Assembly (NCBI GenBank): GCA_017881545.1
Contig: JADGQU010000165.1
Location: 1-6,015, forward strand
From: Gemmatimonadaceae bacterium
GTDB taxonomy: Bacteria > Gemmatimonadota > Gemmatimonadetes > Gemmatimonadales > Gemmatimonadaceae
Length of the DNA: 6,015 nucleotides
Reading direction: 5' to 3'
The position numbers and the translations under genes were made by a program. Positions 1 to 6,015 of this stretch are shown in pieces (positions within the stretch are counted from its first letter, which is position 1; every line of letters begins with the position of its first letter). Under the pieces are notes generated by a model. The model saw nothing but the letters and a program-made list of their open reading frames with translations. It was not told where the DNA came from and ran no database searches.

Positions 1-1
1 G

Positions 2-976
2 CTGCTTTCGCACACAACGCATGCGATCGGGTGCGCAAACGGCACCGACGCCATACTGCTCGGTCTCCGCGCCCTCGACATCGGACGCGGCGACGAAGTG
101 TTGACCACGCCGTTCACGTTCTTCGCAACCGCCGGCGCGGTTCACAACGTCGGCGCGCGGCCGGTCTTCGCGGACATCAATCCGGACACGTTCAACATCT
201 CGACCGAAGCTCTGGCGGCGGCCATCAAGCCTTCGACGAAAGCAGTCATCGGGGTGGACCTGTTCGGTCAGATGGCCCCGATCGAAGCGATCATGGATGC
301 GGCAGGCAATCTTCCCGTCATAGAGGACGCGGCGCAGTCGATCGGAGCGCGCCGGAAGATCGATGACAAGTGGGTGATGGCGGGCCAGGCAGCAACGATC
401 GGCACGTTCAGCTTCTTTCCTTCGAAGAACCTGGGCGGATATGGAGACGGCGGGATGATCGTCACGCAGAGCGACGAAATCGCCACCCGCCTCCGCCGGC
501 TGCGCGTGCATGGCGGGATGAAGACGTACTATCACGAGGAAGTCGGCTACAACAGCCGGCTCGATGCTTTGCAGGCGGCAGTGCTGTCGGCGAAGATGGT
601 CAGTCTCGCTTCATGGAGCGCGGCGAGGCGCAAGAATGCGGCGTACTACAACGCCGCGTTCGCTGATCTCGATGATGTGCGCACGCCGACTATCGATCCC
701 GCCAACGAGTCCATCTACAATCAGTATACGATACGCGCGGTCAAGCGGGACGCGCTCCAGGCGCACCTCAAGGAGAAGCAGATCGGATCGGCGGTTTACT
801 ACCCGCTGTCCCTGCATCTTCAGCCGTGCTTCGAATACCTCGGCTACAAGAGGGGCGCCTTTCCGGAGAGCGAGAAGGCGACGCAGGAAGTGATATCGAT
901 CCCGGTTTACCCAGAGTTGAAGCAGCCGCAGCTCGACGAAGTCATAGAAGCCGTGCGCGGATTCTACGGCCGCTGA
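2..976 (+). CDS. DegT/DnrJ/EryC1/StrS family sugar-nucleotide aminotransferase, 5' partial
   Basis: A PLP-dependent enzyme that transfers an amino group, usually from glutamate, to a keto-sugar nucleotide in the cytoplasm. The frame is open from base 2, and coding similarity begins before the first ATG at 98: residues 8-15 read HAIGCANG followed by TDA, the family's N-terminal cofactor-phosphate region. About 324 codons remain of a family length near 365-390, so roughly the first 45 residues lie outside the window. VIEDAAQS carries the Asp (residue 109 of the fragment) that pairs with the pyridine nitrogen, and FFPSKNLGGYGDGG carries the Schiff-base Lys (residue 142). The later RLDALQAAVL segment is also typical. 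The gene is followed after 31 bases by a UDP-N-acetylhexosamine-type dehydrogenase, so a WbpE/WlbC-like role (amination of UDP-3-keto-GlcNAcA) is my favoured inference. Other keto-sugar substrates are possible, since substrate cannot be read from these motifs. Family call is firm; substrate is not. Confidence 0.95.
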   Translation: MLSHTTHAIGCANGTDAILLGLRALDIGRGDEVLTTPFTFFATAGAVHNVGARPVFADINPDTFNISTEALAAAIKPSTKAVIGVDLFGQMAPIEAIMDAAGNLPVIEDAAQSIGARRKIDDKWVMAGQAATIGTFSFFPSKNLGGYGDGGMIVTQSDEIATRLRRLRVHGGMKTYYHEEVGYNSRLDALQAAVLSAKMVSLASWSAARRKNAAYYNAAFADLDDVRTPTIDPANESIYNQYTIRAVKRDALQAHLKEKQIGSAVYYPLSLHLQPCFEYLGYKRGAFPESEKATQEVISIPVYPELKQPQLDEVIEAVRGFYGR

Positions 977-1007
977 CAATCAGACCCACTCACCGACAGA
1001 GCCTCAA

Positions 1008-2348
1008 GTGCAACTAAAGGATCAGCTCCTAGCGAAGATCGAAAACAGAAGCGCGTGCATTGGCGTAGTGGGCCTGGGATATGTCGGGCTTCCGCTTGCG
1101 CTCGAGTTTGCCAGGGCCGGTTTCAAGGTGATCGGGTACGATGTGAGCGAGCGAGTCGTCGGCCTTCTCATGTCCGGCAAATCGCACATTCAGGATGTGC
1201 CGAGCACCGAGCTCGCGCGGCTGGTCAAAGTGGGCAAGTTCGAGGCGACGACGGACGAAGCGCGCATGAAGGAGATGGACGCGGTCTCGATCGCGGTGCC
1301 AACACCGCTCGCAAAGACGCGCGACCCCGACATGGGCTACGTGATTGCCGCGGCCGACGCGATCGGGCGACACTGCAGGCCCGGCGTGGTGGTTGTCCTC
1401 GAGAGTACGACGTATCCGGGTACGACGCGCGAGCTGCTCCAGCCGAAGCTCGAGGCGGCGGGTCTCACGGTCGGCGAGGACGTCTTTCTCGCGTTCAGTC
1501 CCGAGCGTGTCGATCCAGGCAATCCGATCTGGAACACCAAGAACACTCCGAAGATCGTCGGCGGCATCACGCCGGCGTGCACCCAGGTCGCGACCGCTCT
1601 CTACGCTACCTGCCTCGACACCCTGGTTCCCGTATCGAGCCCCGAGACCGCGGAGCTGGTGAAGCTGCTCGAGAACACCTTCCGGTCCGTGAACATCGGG
1701 CTTGCGAACGAGATGGCGATTGTCTGTGACAAGCTCGGCGTCAACGTCTGGGAAGTGATCGACGCGGCGGCGACGAAGCCGTTCGGCTTCATGAAATTCA
1801 CCCCCGGCCCGGGAATCGGTGGACACTGCATCCCGCTCGATCCCCACTATCTCGCGTGGAAGATGAGAACGCTCAACTACAAGACGCGCTTCATCGACCT
1901 CGCGGGCGAGATCAACAGCGAGATGCCCGCGGTAGTGGTGAGAAAGGTCACGCAGGCGCTCAACGAAGAAAAGAAAGCGGTCAACGGGAGCCGCATTCTG
2001 GTGCTTGGCGTCGCCTACAAGAAAGACATCGACGACATGAGAGAGAGTCCGGCACTCGACGTCATTCGACTGCTGGAACAGCAGGGGGCGACGGTCCGTT
2101 ATCACGACCCCTTCGTTCCGAAGTACCGCGAGGACGGACACGAGCACTCGGGCGTCCCGCTGACTGATGAGGAGCTGACCAGCGCCGACGCGGTGGTGAT
2201 CGTCACGGATCATTCCACCGTCGACTACCAGCGCGTGGTTCATCTGGCGAGAGTCGTCGTCGACACCAGAAACGCCACTGCCAAGCTGGCCAAGGGGAAG
2301 GGCCGCATCGTTTCTCTCGCCTCGCCCAGCTCGTACGCGATCGCTTAG
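1008..2348 (+). CDS. wbpA: Nucleotide-sugar 6-dehydrogenase, UDP-N-acetylglucosamine/mannosamine type (WbpA/WecC-like)
   Basis: Cytoplasmic NAD-dependent enzyme that oxidises C6 of a UDP-sugar in two steps to the uronate. The 446 residues match the family in length and order. The Rossmann motif GLGYVGLP lies at 22-29. ESTTYPGTTRELL and FSPERVDPGN follow, then a dimerisation helix region with the probable catalytic Lys219 (VKLLENTF). GPGIGGHCIPLDPHYL contains the nucleophile Cys274, and the C-terminal domain has GVAYKKDIDDMRESP. The GGHCIPLDP loop and the KPFGFMKF segment before it resemble UDP-GlcNAc/ManNAc dehydrogenases rather than UDP-glucose dehydrogenases, which have GGSCFPKD as in the next gene. 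The GTG start at 1008 is the only plausible one near the gap: it puts the Rossmann motif at the normal distance and no in-frame start lies just upstream. No Shine-Dalgarno sequence is visible. A perfect hairpin spans the stop codon. Whether the substrate is UDP-GlcNAc or UDP-ManNAc is not decided by the sequence, so the symbol is provisional. Confidence 0.93.
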   Translation: MQLKDQLLAKIENRSACIGVVGLGYVGLPLALEFARAGFKVIGYDVSERVVGLLMSGKSHIQDVPSTELARLVKVGKFEATTDEARMKEMDAVSIAVPTPLAKTRDPDMGYVIAAADAIGRHCRPGVVVVLESTTYPGTTRELLQPKLEAAGLTVGEDVFLAFSPERVDPGNPIWNTKNTPKIVGGITPACTQVATALYATCLDTLVPVSSPETAELVKLLENTFRSVNIGLANEMAIVCDKLGVNVWEVIDAAATKPFGFMKFTPGPGIGGHCIPLDPHYLAWKMRTLNYKTRFIDLAGEINSEMPAVVVRKVTQALNEEKKAVNGSRILVLGVAYKKDIDDMRESPALDVIRLLEQQGATVRYHDPFVPKYREDGHEHSGVPLTDEELTSADAVVIVTDHSTVDYQRVVHLARVVVDTRNATAKLAKGKGRIVSLASPSSYAIA

Positions 2349-2358
2349 AGCGATCGCG
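2336..2358 (+). other. Perfect 9-bp inverted repeat spanning the stop codon of the WbpA-like gene
   Basis: Arms CGCGATCGC (2336-2344) and GCGATCGCG (2350-2358) are exact reverse complements around the 5-base loop TTAGA, which holds most of the TAG stop. No run of T follows, so it is not a canonical intrinsic terminator. It could be an mRNA-stabilising or processing hairpin. Each arm contains the self-complementary octamer GCGATCGC, which also occurs once inside secA (5441-5448), so chance in GC-rich DNA remains possible. Confidence 0.45.
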
Positions 2359-2383
2359 CTGCAACCAACCCACACCTGATCCC

Positions 2384-3691
2384 GTGAACATATCGGTAAT
2401 TGGCACCGGCTACGTTGGGCTCGTCGTAGGCGCATGTCTGGCCGAGACAGGCAATAGCGTCTGCTGCGCCGACATTGATGCCAAAAAAATTGAGGGTCTC
2501 AAGCAGAACATTCTGCCGATTTACGAGCCCGGGCTCGAGGATATCGTCGAGCGCAATCAGAATGAGCTCAGACTGACGTTCACGACGAATTTGCAGGAAG
2601 CAATCGCGACGGCGGACGTCGTGTTCATCGCGGTGGGCACGCCGCCCGGCGAGGATGGCTCCGCCGACCTGAAGTACGTGCTGCAGGTGGCGGCGCTCAT
2701 CGGGCGATTCATGACTCGCGAGATGGTGGTCGTGACGAAGTCGACCGTGCCGGTCGGCAGCGCCACTAAGGTGGTCGCCGAAATCTCCAAGGAGTCAAAG
2801 TTCCCCTTCCATATTTGCAGCAACCCCGAGTTCCTGAAAGAGGGCGCCGCTGTCGAGGATTTCATGCGGCCCGACCGGGTCGTCCTTGGTGTCGACAGCG
2901 AGCAGGCCCGCCGGGTGATGACGGACCTCTACGCGCCGTTTGTCCGAACCGGCAAGCCAATCCTGGTGATGGATATCGCGTCTGCCGAAATGACGAAATA
3001 CGCGGCCAATGGGATGCTGGCAACGCGGATCTCGTTCATGAACGAGCTGGCCAATCTGTGCGAAAAGCTCGGAGCGAGTGTCGACCTGGTCAGAAAGGGA
3101 ATGGGAACCGATTCACGCATCGGTCAGTCATTCCTTTTTGCCGGCCCTGGATACGGCGGATCGTGTTTTCCGAAGGATGTGAAGGCGCTGGTGCGAACGG
3201 CAATGGAATGTGGCTCGCCGCTTCAGGTTCTGGCCGCGGTCGAATCCGCAAATGAACGGCAGAAGAAGGTACTTATGGAAAAAGTGAAGCAGGCTCTGGG
3301 GGGCAAGCTGAAGGGCCTGCGGATAGCGGTTTGGGGTCTGGCCTTCAAGCCGGGGACTGACGACATGCGCGAAGCGCCGTCGCTCACCCTCATCGACGCG
3401 CTGCTCGAGGAAGGCGCTTCTGTCCGCGCGCACGATCCGGCCGCCCTCGATCACGCACGAGCTTTGTTTGGCAACCGAATAGATTACGCGGAGACTAACT
3501 ATGAGGCGCTCGTGGGTGCGGATGCGCTGGTAGTGGTCACTGACTGGAACGAGTATCGGCACCCCGATTTCGAGCGGGTGAAGCGCGCGCTCAAGCAACC
3601 GGTCATTGTCGATGGCAGAAATCTTTACGACGTCGAGAAGATGCGGGATCTGGGGGTGCGGTACCATTCGATCGGACGCCCCTCCGCATGA
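2384..3691 (+). CDS. ugd: UDP-glucose 6-dehydrogenase
   Basis: Cytoplasmic NAD-dependent oxidation of UDP-glucose to UDP-glucuronate, a precursor for acidic polysaccharides and for pentose sugar nucleotides. The 435 residues have the usual UGDH length. The protein begins directly with the Rossmann strand, and GTGYVG lies at 7-12. STVPVGS and NPEFLKEGAAVEDFMRPDR are family hallmarks. KYAANG carries Lys205 and Asn209 of the active site, and GPGYGGSCFPKDVKAL carries the nucleophile Cys261, almost exactly at the standard position of about 260. GLAFKPGTDDMREAPS marks the C-terminal UDP-binding domain. The GTG start fixes the normal N-terminus but has no recognisable Shine-Dalgarno sequence. It follows the WbpA-like gene by 35 bases. 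The two are paralogues of different subfamilies: the catalytic-loop sequences differ clearly, so this is not a recent duplication. Function is confident; cellular destination of the UDP-glucuronate is inferred as surface glycan. Confidence 0.97.
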   Translation: MNISVIGTGYVGLVVGACLAETGNSVCCADIDAKKIEGLKQNILPIYEPGLEDIVERNQNELRLTFTTNLQEAIATADVVFIAVGTPPGEDGSADLKYVLQVAALIGRFMTREMVVVTKSTVPVGSATKVVAEISKESKFPFHICSNPEFLKEGAAVEDFMRPDRVVLGVDSEQARRVMTDLYAPFVRTGKPILVMDIASAEMTKYAANGMLATRISFMNELANLCEKLGASVDLVRKGMGTDSRIGQSFLFAGPGYGGSCFPKDVKALVRTAMECGSPLQVLAAVESANERQKKVLMEKVKQALGGKLKGLRIAVWGLAFKPGTDDMREAPSLTLIDALLEEGASVRAHDPAALDHARALFGNRIDYAETNYEALVGADALVVVTDWNEYRHPDFERVKRALKQPVIVDGRNLYDVEKMRDLGVRYHSIGRPSA

Positions 3692-3696
3692 ACATG

Positions 3697-3709
3697 CTCG
3701 GCCGCCGAG
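3697..3709 (+). other. Short hairpin between ugd and bamD
   Basis: CTCGG (3697-3701) and CCGAG (3705-3709) pair around a 3-base loop CCG. The stem is only 5 bp and no T-run follows, so terminator activity is doubtful. Its 3' arm overlaps the only Shine-Dalgarno-like string (GAGGG, 3707-3711) ahead of bamD, so pairing could partly mask that site. Confidence 0.25.
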
Positions 3710-3724
3710 GGTAATATCATACGG

Positions 3725-4516
3725 ATGTTCAACGCAAAGTCGTTATTGCTGGCCCTGCTGCTCGCGGCACCGCTGGCGTGCAAGCCCCCATTCAATCCGA
3801 AGACCTACCCTTCAGCCGACAAGCTGTATCAGGTAGCGCTCGTCGAGTACAAGGCGCGCCGTTACGACAACGCGGCGAAGGCGTTCGAGCAGCTGACGCT
3901 CGACCTTTCCGCCCGCGATCCGCGGCTTCCGCTCGCCTACTACTATCTGGCGCAGTCCCAGGCGAGGAATGGGGAGAATCTGCTCGCGGCGGGAACCTAT
4001 AATCGCCTCATCGATGCGTTCCCCCAGGACTCGCTGGTAGATGATGCGTTCTATCTGTCGGGACTCGCGTACGAGAAAGAGTGGAGGAAGCCGCAGCTGG
4101 ACCCTACCTATGGCAAGAATGCGCAAACTGCATTCGAGTCGCTTATCGGGAGCTTTCCCGATTCACCATTTGGTCCGGCCGCCAAGAAGGAGCTCGACAG
4201 GCTGGACGAGTGGTTTGCGGAGAAGGATTACGATACCGGCTATCTCTACCTGAAGCGGAAGGCCTTCGATTCGGGGATCATCTACTTCAAGGACGTGATC
4301 CGGCTGCACCCGAACGCGAAGAAGACCAGGGACGCGTACCTGAGGCTGCTGGAGTCCTATAAGGCGATCAGGTACACCGAGGACGCACGCGAGCTGTGCG
4401 ACGTGATGCGGAAGACATATGCAAACGACCGCGAAGTCCTGAAGCAATGCGGTCCCGCGCCTGCTACGCCGACTCCGACTCCGACGCCGCCGCCGACGCC
4501 GCCGCCGGCGACTTAG
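3725..4516 (+). CDS. bamD: Outer membrane protein assembly factor BamD (TPR lipoprotein)
   Basis: Predicted periplasmic lipoprotein of the BAM complex, which folds beta-barrel proteins into the outer membrane; BamD contacts BamA and nascent substrates. Residues 1-18 form a signal peptide (a Lys, then a Leu/Ala-rich core) ending in PLAC, with Cys19 as the likely lipidated residue. The lipobox is imperfect, because Pro rather than Leu sits at -3. The +2 residue is Lys, not Asp, which fits outer-membrane sorting under the E. coli rule. Tetratricopeptide-like helical pairs run from about 31 to 235, for example LYQVALVEYKARRYDNAAKAFEQL, and the middle FPDSPFGPAAKKELDRL and C-terminal YLKRKAFDSGIIYF segments are BamD-like. 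Length 263 is slightly above the usual 240-250 because of a Pro/Thr tail (244-263). ATG at 3725 gives the only sensible signal peptide. The nadD start follows after 3 bases. A generic TPR lipoprotein is the alternative; BamD is well favoured. Confidence 0.91.
   Translation: MFNAKSLLLALLLAAPLACKPPFNPKTYPSADKLYQVALVEYKARRYDNAAKAFEQLTLDLSARDPRLPLAYYYLAQSQARNGENLLAAGTYNRLIDAFPQDSLVDDAFYLSGLAYEKEWRKPQLDPTYGKNAQTAFESLIGSFPDSPFGPAAKKELDRLDEWFAEKDYDTGYLYLKRKAFDSGIIYFKDVIRLHPNAKKTRDAYLRLLESYKAIRYTEDARELCDVMRKTYANDREVLKQCGPAPATPTPTPTPPPTPPPAT
4467..4508 (+). repeat. Degenerate hexanucleotide tandem repeat coding the BamD Pro/Thr tail
   Basis: Seven consecutive 6-base units with the pattern C-G/T-C-C-G-N (CGCCGA, CTCCGA, CTCCGA, CGCCGC, CGCCGA, CGCCGC, CGCCGG). 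Because the unit is a multiple of three, copy-number change would lengthen or shorten the Thr-Pro tail (about residues 248-262) without shifting frame. The units are not identical, which argues against very recent slippage. Confidence 0.75.
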
Positions 4517-4519
4517 TCC

Positions 4520-5095
4520 GTGCGCATCGGGGTTTTCGGGGGCACTTTCGATCCTCCCCACGTCGGCCACCTGCTGATGGCCACTGATGCCCGCGAAGCG
4601 CTCAAGCTCGATCGGCTGATTTTTATTCCGGCCGGCGCCCATCCGTTCAAGGTTGAGACGCCTCCGGTGGCCTCCGGACAGGACCGTCTCGAGATGGTTC
4701 GCCTGGCCGTCGCCGACGACGCCAACTACGTCGTCGATGACGCAGAAATCAACCGTAAGGGGTTATCTTTCACGGTTGACACGTTGGAGCAGCTGTCGGG
4801 GAGGCACCCGGCTGCGGAGCTCTTTCTCCTGCTGGGGGAGGATGTACTCGCTGGCTTCGAGCAGTGGCGAAATCCGGCACGCATCCGCGAGCTGGCGACT
4901 CTCGCGGCCGTGCGAAGAGCCGGAGCAGGATCCGTGGTCGAGCCGATCGTGCCGGGCGTGCTGACGGTTTCGACGCGACGCGTCGATGTGTCATCGACGG
5001 AGATCAGGGAGCGCCGGCGGGCGGGAAAATCAATCAAGGGATTCGTGCCCGAGAGCGTCGAGCGCTTTATCGACGTGCGCGGGCTCTATCGTTGA
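4520..5095 (+). CDS. nadD: Nicotinate-nucleotide adenylyltransferase
   Basis: Cytoplasmic enzyme that joins nicotinate mononucleotide and ATP to give deamido-NAD and pyrophosphate, the penultimate step of NAD synthesis. The 191 residues fit the family (about 190-215). The N-terminal nucleotidyltransferase signature GGTFDPPHVGH contains the HxGH motif (His14, His17). FIPAGAHPFK is the NadD-type substrate loop. LLGEDVLAGFEQWRNP matches the central GxD...W region, and SSTEIR (158-163) is the C-terminal ATP-phosphate motif. The GTG start is fixed because the signature begins at residue 7. No Shine-Dalgarno sequence precedes it, and the bamD stop lies 3 bases upstream, so translation is probably coupled to bamD by reinitiation. 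Nothing in the protein looks damaged. Confidence 0.97.
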   Translation: MRIGVFGGTFDPPHVGHLLMATDAREALKLDRLIFIPAGAHPFKVETPPVASGQDRLEMVRLAVADDANYVVDDAEINRKGLSFTVDTLEQLSGRHPAAELFLLLGEDVLAGFEQWRNPARIRELATLAAVRRAGAGSVVEPIVPGVLTVSTRRVDVSSTEIRERRRAGKSIKGFVPESVERFIDVRGLYR

Positions 5096-5113
5096 GGCGG
5101 AGCGTCTCCGCCT
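5095..5113 (+). other. 8-bp hairpin directly between the nadD stop and the secA ribosome binding site
   Basis: AGGCGGAG (5095-5102) and CTCCGCCT (5106-5113) are perfect reverse complements with a 3-base loop CGT. The first base is the last base of the nadD TGA. No T-tract follows, so a classical terminator is unlikely. The Shine-Dalgarno sequence of secA starts at the next base, so the structure may attenuate, insulate or tune secA expression. Function is inferred. Confidence 0.5.
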
Positions 5114-5119
5114 GAGGAA
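5114..5119 (+). promoter_or_regulatory. Ribosome binding site of secA
   Basis: GAGGAA followed by a 9-base spacer before the ATG at 5129. This is the only clear Shine-Dalgarno sequence in the window with good spacing, and it decides the secA start. Confidence 0.7.
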
Positions 5120-5128
5120 GACAGGTAA

Positions 5129-6015
<887 letters not shown>

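Noticed and set aside
31..366. Arg/His-rich 111-codon + strand frame at the left edge
   Set aside because: Out-of-frame shadow of the aminotransferase, whose catalytic Asp and Lys motifs lie in the other frame.
2349..2383. Intrinsic terminator between the two dehydrogenases
   Set aside because: A strong stem is present at 2336-2358 but the following bases are CTGCAACCAACC, with no T-run.
1029..2435. 468-codon open frame on the - strand opposite the WbpA-like gene
   Set aside because: Its translation is rich in Arg, Asp, His and Val with no recognisable motif, and the + strand carries an intact conserved dehydrogenase. Long antisense frames are common in GC-rich genes.
3128..3667. 179-codon open frame on the - strand opposite ugd
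   Set aside because: No family motif, Arg-rich composition, wholly inside a conserved gene; a codon-bias shadow.
4163..4642. 159-codon - strand frame spanning the bamD/nadD junction
   Set aside because: It contains a long Arg-rich low-complexity run that is just the reverse reading of the bamD hexamer repeat.

Overview
The window (about 60% GC or more by eye, all genes on the + strand) comes from a Gram-negative-type bacterium. A BamD lipoprotein gene implies an outer membrane. SecA carries two N-terminal inserts relative to Escherichia coli (recalled from memory) of the kind seen in Bacteroidetes and Gemmatimonadetes SecA. With the high GC content, Gemmatimonadota is the best guess, but this is inference and no phylogeny was run.

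Layout: (1) bases 2-976, a 5'-truncated DegT/DnrJ/EryC1/StrS PLP-dependent sugar aminotransferase; (2) 1008-2348, a nucleotide-sugar 6-dehydrogenase of the UDP-N-acetylhexosamine (WbpA/WecC) type; (3) 2384-3691, a UDP-glucose 6-dehydrogenase (Ugd); (4) 3725-4516, the outer-membrane assembly lipoprotein BamD with a Pro/Thr tail; (5) 4520-5095, nicotinate-nucleotide adenylyltransferase NadD; (6) 5129 to the right edge, the N-terminal 295 codons of SecA. Gaps are 31, 35, 33, 3 and 33 bases, so the genes could form one transcription unit. No convincing terminator or strong promoter was seen. No non-coding stretch exceeds 35 bases, and no tRNA, rRNA, CRISPR array or mobile element was found.

The first three genes make activated acidic and amino sugars, probably for a surface polysaccharide. 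The aminotransferase and the WbpA-type dehydrogenase fit a route to amino-uronic acids (UDP-GlcNAc(3N)A type), while Ugd supplies UDP-glucuronate. The last three are housekeeping: BamD inserts outer-membrane proteins, NadD makes NAD, and SecA drives Sec export. The window thus straddles a junction between a polysaccharide cluster and an envelope/housekeeping block.

No previously undescribed system was found. The points worth a second look are small: hairpins in three of the five gene junctions, three GTG-start genes without a Shine-Dalgarno sequence, a hexamer repeat coding the BamD tail, and the SecA inserts.
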